Source: JACDAN01 sp963827705 (GTDB lineage: Bacteria > Actinomycetota > Thermoleophilia > Gaiellales > Gaiellaceae). Taken from it: a stretch of DNA of 64,000 nucleotides. The notes below the pieces were generated by a model. The model was not told the origin of the DNA, ran no database searches, and was given only the letters and a program-made list of their open reading frames with translations. Position 1 is the first letter of the stretch, and each line of letters opens with the position of its first letter. Below are positions 16,226 to 27,004 of the stretch, piece after piece. The DNA is taken from positions 1 through 64,000 of the forward strand of contig CAWHBN010000020.1 in assembly GCA_963827705.1 (NCBI GenBank), in the 5' to 3' direction. The translations under genes and the position numbers were made by a program.

Positions 16226-17372
16226 CCGGCGTCACCGCGATGATGTCCGCGAGGTGGACGAGCGCGAAGACGGAGCGCCTCGTCGAGACCCGCTCGCCCT
16301 CCTCGTCGATCTCGGGCAGCGCGCGCCAGAGCTCCTGTGCCGCCGACAGCAGCTCCTTGATCCGGTCGAGCTCCTCGGCGTACCCGTTGCGCTCATGACA
16401 GGCGTTCATCGCGAGGCCCAGGACACCGATGGTGTCGGCCTGGCCCGTCCAGAGGAGCGGCGTCGCCATCGAGAGGTACTGGTGGACCCGAGCCAGCGCC
16501 ATCGACTGCCGGAACTCGTCCCGCCCGCGCGGCGTCGACGGGGTCAGCGGCTCCTCGCCGTCGGCAATCCGGTTGGCGTTGCCGGCGAGCATGTCTCGGA
16601 GCTGTTCCTCGTTCAGTCCGGCGGTGATCGCCGTCCGGAGCGCGATCGTCAGCGACTGCGGCTGGCGGCCATAGGGGTAGTCCGACGCGTACAGGATCTG
16701 CTCCGGCGGCACCTGGTGGAAGAAGTCGAGGAGGTCGACCGGGCTCCAGACCGAGGTGTCGAAGAAGACGCCCTTGTGGCCGGCGAAGTGCCCGGCCAAT
16801 GCGGCCATGTCCGCGATTCCGCCGTGAGCGATGATCAGCTGCGCGTCGGGATAGGTCTCGGCGAGCCGATGGAGGTGGTCGGCGATCGGAGGCAACCCAC
16901 GCCCGCCGTGGATCAGGATGGGAACCCGGCGCTCGGCGGCGAGCTCGAACACGGGCACCAATCGCTCGTCGTTCAGCGCGAAACGCTGCGCCCTGGGATG
17001 GAGCTTGATCCCGCGCGCCCCGCGATCGAGGCAGCGGACGGCCTCGTCGATCGGCCCCTCGCCGGTCAGGTCGAGACGGACGAACGGAACCAGCCGGCCG
17101 TTCGAGCGCTCGGCATCGCGCAAGCTCCTGTCGTTGGGCGCCCGAAAGGCCGGCTCACGGTCCGGCTCGTCCATGCAGAACATGAACGCCCGCGAGATGC
17201 CGTACGTGTCCATGATCCGCTCGAGCTCCTCGTACTGGCCGCTGAAGCCGTCGATGTCGTGACCAAGATGGAGGTGCGCGTCGAAGATCTCCGCTCCTTC
17301 GGGCAGCAGCCGCCGAAGTTCATCGTCGTAGCTGGAGATCAGCGCCTGGGCGCGCGAGAGGGCCGCTTCCAC
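16218..17372 (-). CDS. Amidohydrolase family 2 metal-dependent hydrolase
   Basis: 384-residue TIM-barrel hydrolase. Metal ligands are visible in DAHLHLG (strand 1), KLHPRAQ, ILIHGG, IIAHGG and YASDYPYG. The last ~110 residues form a helical extension of unknown role (from about PSTPRGRDEF). Relatives cleave C-N bonds or decarboxylate. It is the first gene of the hydroxylase operon, so it may act on the hydroxylase's substrate or product. It starts with GTG; a TAGACT element lies 8 bases upstream. Confidence 0.87.
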   Translation of the reverse strand: MEAALSRAQALISSYDDELRRLLPEGAEIFDAHLHLGHDIDGFSGQYEELERIMDTYGISRAFMFCMDEPDREPAFRAPNDRSLRDAERSNGRLVPFVRLDLTGEGPIDEAVRCLDRGARGIKLHPRAQRFALNDERLVPVFELAAERRVPILIHGGRGLPPIADHLHRLAETYPDAQLIIAHGGIADMAALAGHFAGHKGVFFDTSVWSPVDLLDFFHQVPPEQILYASDYPYGRQPQSLTIALRTAITAGLNEEQLRDMLAGNANRIADGEEPLTPSTPRGRDEFRQSMALARVHQYLSMATPLLWTGQADTIGVLGLAMNACHERNGYAEELDRIKELLSAAQELWRALPEIDEEGERVSTRRSVFALVHLADIIAVTPGA

Positions 17373-17465
17373 GAGCGTTCAGTCTACGTTTGGTCGTCCA
17401 GCGCCAGCGGTGAGTGTGAACTCGGAAGGATGTCCGGGTCGAAGCGACTTCTCGAGCCTTCGATA

Positions 17466-17471
17466 TAGGAT
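17466..17471 (+). promoter_or_regulatory. Leaderless -10 element before the M24 peptidase
   Basis: TAGGAT, 7 bases before ATG 17479, in the 106-base divergent gap with the amidohydrolase. Confidence 0.5.
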
Positions 17472-17478
17472 CGCTCGC

Positions 17479-18608
17479 ATGACTGATGTTCTGATCTACG
17501 CCGATTCCATGGGCAACGCCGAGATGCGGCACGAAGTGCCGGTTCCTGTGCCCGACCCGTTCCTCTACATCGAGAAGGACGGCGAGCGCCACGCCGTTGT
17601 CACCTCGTTCGAGAGCTCCCGCATCGAGCCCGTGGGCATCAAGGCTCACCCGCTCGAGGAGTTCGACTACGACGACCTGATCGCGCAGGGCCTGCCCCGC
17701 CACGAGATCCTGATGCAGACGATCGAGCGCGCGGTCGCGAAGCTGGGCGTCGAGCAGGCGGTCGTCCCGCCGACGTTCCCCGTCGGGCTGGCCGACCGGC
17801 TGCGGGCGCAGGGCGTCGAGCTGACGCCCGACCGCGAGTTCTTCGCCGAGCGCCGCCGGGTCAAGAGCGAGGTAGGGCTCGCAGGCATCCGCCGCGCCCA
17901 GAAGGGGACGGAGGCCGGCATGGCCGCGGCGGCGGAGCTGCTCCGCCGCGCCGAGGCTTCCAACGGCAGCGTCGTCCTCGACGGCGAGCCGCTTACCTCG
18001 GAGCGGCTCAAGGCGCGGATCACAGAGGTCTTCAACGAGCACAACCTCGTCTCCGACGAGATGATCGTCGCGATCGGAGGCCAGGCTGCATCCGGCCACG
18101 ACATGGGCTCTGGCCCGATCGCGCCAGGCCAGGCGATCGTCATCGACCTCTTCCCGCGCGACCGCGAGAGCGGCTACTACGCCGACATGACCCGCACGTT
18201 CGTCGTCGGCGACATTCCGGAGGAGCTGGCGGAGTACCACCGCCTCGTCTACGAGGCCCTGCAGAAGTCGCTGGCCGAGGTGAAGGGGGGCGCCGAGGGC
18301 CGGGACATCTTCCAGAGCGTCTGCGATGTGTTTCACGAGGCCGGGCACCCGACGCAGCTCTCGAAGCAGCCCGGTGAGGTGCTGGCAAACGGGTTCTTCC
18401 ACGGTCTGGGCCACGGCGTCGGGCTGGAGGTCCACGAGCCGCCGTCGCTCTCCCGCGACCCAAGCCAGCTCAAGGCCGGCGACGTGGTCACGCTGGAGCC
18501 GGGGCTCTACCGCGAGGGCTGGGGCGGCGTGCGCCTGGAGGATCTCGTGCTGGTTACGGAAGACGGCTGCGAGAACCTCACGCAATACCCGTACGATCTG
18601 ACGCCGTA

Positions 18609-18609
<1 letters not shown>
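17479..18609 (+). CDS. M24 family Xaa-Pro aminopeptidase-like metallopeptidase
   Basis: 376 residues. The N-terminal half resembles the creatinase-like domain. The C-terminal pita-bread domain has all five metal ligands: IDLFPRD, YADMTRTF, the His in FFHGLGHGVGLEVHE, LEPGLY and VRLEDLV. It cleaves N-terminal residues before proline, or acts on a related substrate. The chosen ATG gives the usual start; an in-frame ATG at 17410 would overlap the promoter. The stop overlaps the acs start (TAATG). Confidence 0.9.
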
Positions 18610-20573
<1,964 letters not shown>

Positions 20574-20960
20574 ATGGGCGGATACACGCACATGAGCGTC
20601 CTCGACGTCGAGGACTCAGCCGAGAAGTTCGGCTTCGGCGAGACGCACGAGTCGCGGTTCGGGCACGGCGACTTCGAGGCCGAGCAGACCGGCTTCAGCC
20701 TGCACCGCTTCAAGCCGGGGAAGCGGCAGCCGTTCGGCCACCGGCACGACGCGGCGGAGGAGATCTACTTCGTCGTCTCGGGCTCCGGCCGCGTCAAGCT
20801 CGACGACGACATCCTCGAGCTGCAGGCGTGCGAGGCGGTTCGCGTCGCGCCGGGCGTGATGCGTCAGTTCGAGGCGGGCGACGAAGGGCTCGAGATCCTC
20901 GCCTTCGGCCAGCGGCACGCCGAGGACCGCGGCGAGGTCGTCCAGGGCTGGTGGAGCTAG
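20574..20960 (+). CDS. Small cupin-domain protein
   Basis: 128 residues with one cupin barrel. Motif 1 is PFGHRHDAAEEIYFVVSGSG (two His and a Glu as metal ligands), and motif 2 is around VAPGVMRQFEAG. The start directly follows the acs stop. Such proteins often bind a divalent metal; the substrate is unknown. The stop overlaps the next gene by 10 bases. Confidence 0.85.
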   Translation: MGGYTHMSVLDVEDSAEKFGFGETHESRFGHGDFEAEQTGFSLHRFKPGKRQPFGHRHDAAEEIYFVVSGSGRVKLDDDILELQACEAVRVAPGVMRQFEAGDEGLEILAFGQRHAEDRGEVVQGWWS

Positions 20961-21406
20961 ACCACCGGCAGCTCGGCGTCGACCTCTACAACGACACATG
21001 GCGGCTGCTCGAGAAGGAGCGGACGCCCGAGGAGGACGACGAGCTGTTGCACCAGGCGCACGCCTCGACCTATCACTGGTTGCAGGCGCCCGAGTGTGAG
21101 CCGAAGAACCGGGCGCGCGGGGAGTGGATCTGTGCCCGGGCCTATGCGGTGCTCGGTCGGGCCGAGCCTGCGCTCCACCACGCTGAACGCTGCCGGGCGA
21201 TCGTCGAGGCGAACCCGGACAGCATGGACGAGTTCGACCTCCCGTTCGCCTACGAAGCGCTCGCTCGGGCGCATCTGGTCGCCGGCGCCGAGGACGAGGC
21301 CGAGCGGTACGAGCGGCTCGCTCGCGAGGCCGGCGCCGCGATGACCGACGCCGAGGACCTCGAGCATTTCGAGGAGGCGCTTTCCGGCCTGGAGAGGCCG
21401 ATCTGA
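20951..21406 (+). CDS. Conserved actinobacterial helical (TPR-like) protein
   Basis: 151 residues from GTG 20951, inside the end of the cupin gene. It is helical and rich in Trp, Ala and His: YNDTWRLLEKERTPEEDDELL, then HASTYHWLQ, a run around ARAYAVLGRAEPALHHAERC, and FAYEALARAHLVAG. The repeated helix pairs look like tetratricopeptide repeats. The same arrangement occurs in a family of actinobacterial proteins of unknown function. Confidence 0.75.
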   Translation: MELDHRQLGVDLYNDTWRLLEKERTPEEDDELLHQAHASTYHWLQAPECEPKNRARGEWICARAYAVLGRAEPALHHAERCRAIVEANPDSMDEFDLPFAYEALARAHLVAGAEDEAERYERLAREAGAAMTDAEDLEHFEEALSGLERPI

Positions 21407-21504
21407 CCCGCACCTGCTACCTTGACTCCAAGAGCAGAGCGAGTTCGGTTTGCGTTTCGGCGCCTTCCTCACCCGTTCGTGATCGGTGAAGGAGGTGTTT
21501 TTTT

Positions 21505-21711
21505 ATGGCAAACGGAACCGTCAAGTGGTTCAACGACAGCAAGGGCTACGGCTTCATCACTCCCGATGAAGGCGCGAAGGACCTGTTCGTGCATCACAGC
21601 AGCATCGCCGGCGAGGGCTTCAAGTCGCTCCCGGAGGGCGCACGAGTCTCGTACGAGCAGCGCGAGGGCTCGAAGGGGCCCGAGGCGACCGACGTGACCC
21701 AGGTCGCGTAG
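21505..21711 (+). CDS. Cold-shock protein, CspA family
   Basis: 68-residue OB-fold nucleic-acid chaperone. RNP1 (KGYGFIT) and RNP2 (DLFVHHSSI) are intact, as is the GTVKWFNDSKG start. It melts RNA structure, usually during cold or stress adaptation. A strong aaggaggtg Shine-Dalgarno followed by a run of seven T precedes the ATG. A GC-rich hairpin terminator follows at 21720. Confidence 0.95.
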   Translation: MANGTVKWFNDSKGYGFITPDEGAKDLFVHHSSIAGEGFKSLPEGARVSYEQREGSKGPEATDVTQVA

Positions 21712-21719
21712 TTCGCGAG

Positions 21720-21754
21720 CCGGCCGCGGCATTGCGCCGCGGCCGGTCTCTTCT
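21720..21754 (+). terminator. Intrinsic terminator after the csp gene
   Basis: CCGGCCGCGGC (21720-21730) pairs perfectly with GCCGCGGCCGG (21736-21746) around a five-base loop, followed by tctcttct. Confidence 0.75.
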
Positions 21755-21768
21755 AGGGAATGAGGGCT

Positions 21769-21990
21769 ATGAGCGAGAACGGCGACAAAATCGAGCTGGA
21801 GGGCGAGGTCATCGAGGCCCTACGGGGCCGGATGTTCCGCATTCGGCTGGACAACGGGCACCAGACGCTGGGCTACCTCGCCGGGCGGCTGAAGCGATAC
21901 AGGATTCGGGTCATGCTCGGCGACCGCGTACGGATCGAGCTCTCTGCGTACGACCTGAACCGCGGCCGGATCGTCTACCGTCTTGGCTAG
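21769..21990 (+). CDS. infA: Translation initiation factor IF-1 paralogue
   Basis: 73 residues, nearly the length of IF-1 (71-72). The core is clear: KIELEGEVIEALRGRMFRI, LDNGHQTLGYLAGRLKRYRIRV, LGDRVRIELSAYDLNRGRIVYR. It departs from typical IF-1 in GRMFRIRL and the loss of the usual HISGKMRK. The standard infA normally lies with ribosomal protein genes, so this one beside csp is probably an extra or specialised copy. ATG 21769 has agggaa 8 bases upstream; ATG 21760 is also in frame. Confidence 0.85.
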   Translation: MSENGDKIELEGEVIEALRGRMFRIRLDNGHQTLGYLAGRLKRYRIRVMLGDRVRIELSAYDLNRGRIVYRLG

Positions 21991-21991
21991 C

Positions 21992-22234
21992 GTGGACGCC
22001 ATCGGCCACGGAACCATGCTGTGGTTCAACGAGGTGAAGGACCAGGGCGCGCTACTGACCGACGACGGCATCCGGATCGAGGTGCCAGGTGAAGCGTTTT
22101 CGGACGGCGAGAAGCCACGCGGCCGCTGCGCGGGACTGGAGATCGAGTTCCAGGCGCTGACGGACCAGATCAGCGGGATTGCCTTCGTGCATGCCGCACC
22201 GCAGCGGCGAGCACGAATGCGGCGCCGTAGCTAG
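21992..22234 (+). CDS. Degenerate cold-shock-domain-like protein
   Basis: 80 residues from GTG 21992, one base after the infA stop. The start GTMLWFNEVKDQGALLTDDG mirrors the cold-shock pattern GTVKWFNxxKGYGFIxxDxG, but the aromatic RNP residues are lost (GALLT for GFIT). A basic tail (RRARMRRRS) could bind nucleic acid. It probably forms an operon with infA. Its exact role is unknown. Confidence 0.7.
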   Translation: MDAIGHGTMLWFNEVKDQGALLTDDGIRIEVPGEAFSDGEKPRGRCAGLEIEFQALTDQISGIAFVHAAPQRRARMRRRS

Positions 22235-22260
22235 ACGACGACGCCCGCGGAACTTCGTCC

Positions 22261-23533
22261 TCAGCCCGCGAGGATCTTCTCGAAGCGCTCCGCGTCGTCG
22301 AACGGCCCGATCAGCGCGAGCTTCAGCCCGTTCTGCCCGATCACGTCCTGCGCGACCCGCTGGACGTCCTCGACCGTGACGGCATCGATCCCTGCCAGCA
22401 CGTCCTCCGGCTCCTCGACCTCACCCTCGAGCACCTCGCGCCGCAGCCCGAACATGATCATCCCGTGCGGGCTCTCGGTCGTGAGAACGAACCGCCCCTT
22501 GGCGACGTTCTTCGACTTCTCGAGCTCGTCGGCGGGCACCGGCTCGGCTGCGATCTTCTTCAGCTCGCGCGCGATCGTCTCGATCGCTTCGTCGATGCGG
22601 TTGATGTCGACACCGGCCTGGGAGTAGAGGGTCCCCGTGTCGGTGTACGAGTGGTTCGTCGCGAAGACGTAGTACGCGAGCCCGCGCCGCTCTCGCACCT
22701 CCGTGAAGAGCCGGGAGGACATCCCGGTGCCGAGGACCGTTCCGAGCAGCTGCAGCGCGTACCGGTCCGGATGGGACAGCGGATAGCTCGGCACGCCCAT
22801 CGCGATGTGCGCCTGGTCCGACTCCTTCGAGTGGATCCGGACGCCCGGACCGCCGCCGTTCGAGTCCGGAAGCGGGTCGGCCCCGCCCGGGTCGCCCGGC
22901 TCGACCTCGCCCAGCATCTCCTCGACCTCCTGCCGGATGCCCTCGTCGAAGTTCCCGGCGATTCCGACGACCATCTTCGGCCCCGTGTACCAGCGGTCGA
23001 CGTACTCGAGGAACGTCTCGCGCGTCGCGGCCCGCACCGTCTCCTTGCGGCCGATGATGTCCCAGCCGAGCGGCGTGTCGCCGTACAGCAGCTGGTGGTA
23101 GACGCCGCCGATGTAGTCCCGCGGCGTGTCGAAGTACATGTTCATCTCCTCGACGATCACGCCCTTCTCGCGCTCGATCTCCTCGGAGTCGAACTTCGAG
23201 TTGAGGAGCATGTCGACGAGGACGTCGAACGCCCGGCCCCGGTGCTCGGCGGCGCACTTGATGTAGTACCCCGTGTACTCCTTGCCGGTGAAGGCGTTGA
23301 ACTCCGCGCCGATCCCGTCCACCTCGTTGCCGATGATCTGCGCCGTGGGCCGGTTCTCCGTGCCCTTGAAGAACATGTGCTCGGCGAAGTGCGCGATCCC
23401 GCTCGTCTCGGGAGTCTCGTAGCGGGAGCCGGCGGCGAGCATGATGAAGCAGGCGACCGACTGCACCTGCGGCATCGACGCAGACAGCAGCCGCAGCTCC
23501 GTTCGGCAGCACCTCTCGCTGGAAGACGGCCAT
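22261..23533 (-). CDS. M16 family zinc metallopeptidase, frameshifted near its N-terminus
   Basis: Processing-peptidase-like M16 protein of about 423 residues. The inverted zinc motif HFAEH is followed by the distal Glu segment EREKGVIVEEMNMY, and the C-terminal inactive-like domain contains RLFTEVRERRGLAYYV. The body is open from ATG 23475. The true start is ATG 23533, which overlaps the thioesterase stop (TGATG). Its frame gives MAVFQREVLPNG and then breaks; removing one G near 23497 restores LRLLSASMPQVQSVA, the normal M16 beginning. The upstream thioesterase and this gene are coupled. Confidence 0.87.
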
Positions 23534-23943
23534 CAGACGGCAACCTCCTCGCTCAACCAGCCCCGCCACTCCGCCGGGATCTCCACGCTTGCTCCTCTCT
23601 CGTAGTCGTAGCCGACGAGCACGCTCCTGCCCTCACCCGCAACGCGGCCGTCGGCGCGAATCTCGTACTCCAGGTCGAAGCTCTTGGTTCCCAACCTCGA
23701 CGGCCTGACGCCGACCTCGACCTCCTCGCCGAACGCGATCGGCGACCGGAAGTCGACCTCCATACGGGCGAGGATGAGACTGTGCTGCGGGTTGTCGCCC
23801 GCACCGAGCGACGACAGGAACGCGATGCGGGCGGACTCCATGTACGTGAGGAACACCGCGTTGTTCACGTGTCCCATTCCGTCGAGGTCCCGGAAGCGCA
23901 CGGTGTCGCGGTACACGAACGGGAAGCCGTCCACCGGCGGCAT
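23533..23943 (-). CDS. Acyl-CoA thioesterase, 4HBT/FadM hotdog family
   Basis: 136-residue hotdog enzyme. The active-site motif RDLDGMGHVNNAVFLTYMESAR contains the catalytic Asp and the N-terminal part of the hotdog helix. It hydrolyses acyl-CoA thioesters. ATG 23943 is only 15 bases from the divergent SIS gene, so both promoters must lie within the opposite coding sequence or be minimal. The stop overlaps the M16 start. Confidence 0.88.
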   Translation of the reverse strand: MPPVDGFPFVYRDTVRFRDLDGMGHVNNAVFLTYMESARIAFLSSLGAGDNPQHSLILARMEVDFRSPIAFGEEVEVGVRPSRLGTKSFDLEYEIRADGRVAGEGRSVLVGYDYERGASVEIPAEWRGWLSEEVAV

Positions 23944-23958
23944 GGTATAGACGCCTTG

Positions 23959-24819
23959 ATGAGCGGCGAGCACACTCGGAAGGCGATCTGGGCACAGCCG
24001 GAATGGCTCAGGCAGGTGCCGACCGACCAGCTTCTCCCCGGCTCGAAGATCCTCTTGACCGGCTGTGGGACCTCGTTCCACGCCGCTCAGACTGGAGGCG
24101 ATGCAGTCCAGGCGCTCGAGCTTGTCCTGCGGCCCGAGCGGGACGCCGACGTGCTCGTCGCGATCAGCCACGAAGGGACGACGAAACTGACCCTGGAGGC
24201 GGTGCAGGCTTGGGAGGGTGAGAAGTGGGTGATCACAGGCGCGCCGGCGAGCCCAATCGCAGCCGCCTGCGACCACGTCGTCGTGGCGGCGCCGGAGATC
24301 GAGAAGAGCTGGTGCCACACGGCGAGCTATACCTCCGCGGTCGCCGCGCTCGCGGCGCTTCGCGGCCGCGACATCTCGGAGCTTCCGGAGGCTGTCGAGG
24401 AGGAGCTCGAGCGACCGGCGCTCGCGACCGATCACGAGCGCTACCTGATCGCCGGCGCCGGCAGCGCCTGGCCGACGGCGCAGGAGGCGGCGCTCAAGCT
24501 CCGCGAGGGGGCGTTCGTGGCGGCCGAGGCGCACCACACCGAGCAGCTCCTCCACGGACACCTGGCGGGTGTCGACGAAACGGTGCGCTGCTTCGTGCTC
24601 GAGGGCGAGGGGCGGGCCGCCGAGCGGGCGCGCGACGCGCTCGCCGCGCTCCGCGAGCTCGGCTGCGACGTGGAGTTCGTCCCCACGCGCCACCCAGTGG
24701 TGGACATCGTCCGCTTCCAGCTCCTGACGCTTGCGCTCGCGGAGAGGCGGGGCGTCAACCCGGACCACATCCGCACCGACGACCCGCGCTGGAAGCGCGC
24801 CCGGGCAGCCTACGACTAA
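23959..24819 (+). CDS. SIS-domain sugar isomerase-like protein
   Basis: 286 residues with two sugar isomerase (SIS) domains, as in the isomerase half of GlmS or AgaS. First domain: ILLTGCGTSFHAAQTGG and VAISHEGTTKLTLEA. Second: YLIAGAGSAWPTAQEAALKLRE, with an essential-looking EAHHTEQLLHG. There is no glutaminase domain, so it probably binds or isomerises an aminosugar phosphate, or acts as a deaminase-type enzyme. No Shine-Dalgarno is visible; TATAGA sits 7 bases before the ATG. Confidence 0.82.
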   Translation: MSGEHTRKAIWAQPEWLRQVPTDQLLPGSKILLTGCGTSFHAAQTGGDAVQALELVLRPERDADVLVAISHEGTTKLTLEAVQAWEGEKWVITGAPASPIAAACDHVVVAAPEIEKSWCHTASYTSAVAALAALRGRDISELPEAVEEELERPALATDHERYLIAGAGSAWPTAQEAALKLREGAFVAAEAHHTEQLLHGHLAGVDETVRCFVLEGEGRAAERARDALAALRELGCDVEFVPTRHPVVDIVRFQLLTLALAERRGVNPDHIRTDDPRWKRARAAYD

Positions 24820-24822
24820 CGA

Positions 24823-24846
24823 GAGGGCGAGGCGAACCTCGCCCTC
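24823..24846. terminator. Bidirectional hairpin between convergent genes
   Basis: GAGGGCGAGG and CCTCGCCCTC form a perfect 10-bp stem with loop CGAA. It lies between the stops of the SIS gene and the convergent beta-propeller gene. No T-tract follows in either direction. Confidence 0.6.
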
Positions 24847-24858
24847 ACACCGGTTTCG

Positions 24859-25941
24859 CTACTCGTCGTCATCATCCGCGCGCGCGAAGTCGACCCCGTG
24901 CGGCCTCGTCGGATACGGAAGGGTCGCGATGACGCGATTGCCCTCCCGGTGATCGATGACGGCGATACCCGGGCTCGCTCCCCCCTCGAACGCCGCGAAC
25001 GTGAACCGCCCGTTGCGTGACGTCCACTGGTGCCCGGCGATCGTGTTGGTCTCGAGGCTCGGGCCGATCCCGAAGAGCTCGTAGTCGAACGTCCGGGTGT
25101 CGATGACAGCCATCTGCGCGGGCATCGTGCGGAGAGTGACGGTCAGCAACCGGTCGTGTCGCGCCAGTCGCATCGTGTCGGGAAGTCCGAAGGTGAACAC
25201 GTCGATGCACGCGTCGTGGCGAATGAGATCGAGAACGCAGATCTTGTTGGCCGTTCGACGGCTCACGTACGCCGTCTCGCCGTTCCGCGTCACGACGAGC
25301 TCGTGTGCTCCGATGACCGCCAGCCGCCAGAAGATCTCACCGGTTCGCGGATCGAGCGCGACCACTTCGTTGGACGCATCGCTCGCGACGTAGAGGATCC
25401 TCCCTTTCGGCGAGAAGACCCCGGCGTGGGCTCGGCCGCTCTCGCCTGCCGGATCGATGTCCCACCGACCGAGGAGCGTGTCGGTTTGCGTATCCACGAC
25501 AGCAACGTCGTCTGTTCCGTAGAGGCCGAACGCAACGAGCTTGCCGCCGCGGCTCGCATGCACGTGGTGCGGTCGCGACAGCGGTGGCAGGTCAATTCGG
25601 CCCGTGACGGCGCCAGTCCCCGCGTCGACGATCGCAATCGCAGGAGGCGTCCCGAACTCCTCCGCGACGTACAGCTTGCCCCTCGCGAACGCGAGATCGC
25701 CGGGCTGTGAGCCCGCTCGCATCGCCACGGTACGGACGACGTCTCCCGTGGATGCATCGAAGCCCTGGATCGTGTGCACGCCTCGATTCGCGGCCCAGAT
25801 CGTTCCCTCGACGCTCGTCAGCCGATCCGGCGAGTCAGCGCCGGCGACGGATGCCGCCAAGCCGACGGCGGAGGTTGCAAGGACGCCGGCGAGCAGGGCA
25901 GTGACGGCGCGTCTGTAGTTGCCAAGCGCATGCCGGCGCAT
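24859..25941 (-). CDS. Secreted YVTN/NHL-type beta-propeller protein
   Basis: 360 residues. Shine-Dalgarno aggaggt lies before ATG 25941. A long signal peptide (MRRHALGNYRRAVTALLAG, then to about residue 36) precedes six or seven blades with the repeating pattern IAIVDAGTGAV, VAVVDTQTDTLLGRW, VALDPRTGEIF. No catalytic motif is seen; such proteins bind ligands or partner proteins outside the cell. It is divergent from the LysR gene (133 bases apart), which may regulate it. Confidence 0.83.
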   Translation of the reverse strand: MRRHALGNYRRAVTALLAGVLATSAVGLAASVAGADSPDRLTSVEGTIWAANRGVHTIQGFDASTGDVVRTVAMRAGSQPGDLAFARGKLYVAEEFGTPPAIAIVDAGTGAVTGRIDLPPLSRPHHVHASRGGKLVAFGLYGTDDVAVVDTQTDTLLGRWDIDPAGESGRAHAGVFSPKGRILYVASDASNEVVALDPRTGEIFWRLAVIGAHELVVTRNGETAYVSRRTANKICVLDLIRHDACIDVFTFGLPDTMRLARHDRLLTVTLRTMPAQMAVIDTRTFDYELFGIGPSLETNTIAGHQWTSRNGRFTFAAFEGGASPGIAVIDHREGNRVIATLPYPTRPHGVDFARADDDDE

Positions 25942-26074
25942 GGTGATACCTCCTGCGGTAGCGCTCTCGGCGGCCCTTGCTCGATGTCGCCGCCGTCGAG
26001 CTCGTGGGGGACCGTACGCCGACGAGGACCCCAACTCAAATACATATTTGGCCCGTCTCGTATAACTACAGGTG

Positions 26075-27004
26075 ATGAATCTCGAGGCGAGGTTGCGAGC
26101 GTTCGCCGCGATCGCGCGCCGAGGGTCGCTCTCGGCCGCGGCCGAGGAGCTGTACGTCAGCCAGCCGGCCGTTTCGAAGCACCTCGCCGCGCTGGAGAGC
26201 GAGGTCGGCAGGCCGCTCGTCACTCGCGGCCGTGAAGGCGCAAGGCTCACCGCGGCCGGCGAAGTGCTGGCGGACTACGTGCTTCGCGCCGAGGCGCTGC
26301 TGGCGAATGCGCAGCGTGCGCTCGCCGCTGCCGAGGACGGCGACACAGGAACGCTGACGCTCGCCGCTTCCGGGATCCCCGGCACCTATCTGCTGCCCGA
26401 GCTGGTGGCGCAGTTCCGCGACCGTCACGCGGGCATCGAGCTCGAGTTCGACGTGACGACTTCGGACGGCGCGCTCGAGCTCGTCCGGGCCCACCGCGTC
26501 GAGCTTGGCGTCGTCGGTGGACTGACGCTTCCGCCCGAGCTCGAGAGCGAGCCGCTGCTCGATGACGAAATCGTCCTCATCGGCCCGACCTCGCTCGGCG
26601 GACGCCGTCTGCGGCCAAAGGAGCTCGAGGGGCTGAGATGGCTATCGCGCGAGGAGGGGTCGGCGACTCGAGCAGCAGTCGAGACGGCGCGGTGGGAGCT
26701 CGGGCTCCACTCAGTCGCCGAGCTGGAGTTGCAGTCGTGGGAAGCGGTGAAGATCGCAGTGGCCAACGGCGCCGGCATCGCAGCGATCAGCCGTCTCGCG
26801 CTCGATGTCGAGCTCGAGGCCGGGCGGCTCGTCGTCCTCGACGTCCCGCGCTGGGGCCTAGCGCGAACGATCTCGGTCGTGTATGCGCGTGGCGTGCCGC
26901 TGACACCGCCGGCAGAGAGGTTTCTCGAGATCTTGCGCGCGGCGTTTGTCCTGGACGAGCCGCCGCCGAACTCGAACCTGCCGGTCATCGACCAACCCGC
27001 TTAG
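26075..27004 (+). CDS. LysR family transcriptional regulator
   Basis: 309 residues. The N-terminal winged helix-turn-helix (FAAIARRGSLSAAAEELYVS, then QPAVSKHLAALESEVG) binds DNA, and the C-terminal periplasmic-binding-like domain (from about residue 90) senses an unknown effector. The A/T-rich gap at 26030-26065, which includes aaatacatatttgg, may hold the shared control region with the beta-propeller gene. An alternative GTG start is at 26072. Confidence 0.9.
   Translation: MNLEARLRAFAAIARRGSLSAAAEELYVSQPAVSKHLAALESEVGRPLVTRGREGARLTAAGEVLADYVLRAEALLANAQRALAAAEDGDTGTLTLAASGIPGTYLLPELVAQFRDRHAGIELEFDVTTSDGALELVRAHRVELGVVGGLTLPPELESEPLLDDEIVLIGPTSLGGRRLRPKELEGLRWLSREEGSATRAAVETARWELGLHSVAELELQSWEAVKIAVANGAGIAAISRLALDVELEAGRLVVLDVPRWGLARTISVVYARGVPLTPPAERFLEILRAAFVLDEPPPNSNLPVIDQPA

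Noticed and set aside
14181..17468. A long open frame on the plus strand opposite the hydroxylase genes
   Set aside because: It is the antisense shadow of clearly conserved minus-strand genes; high GC keeps such frames open. The protein is low-complexity Arg/Ala/Val-rich.
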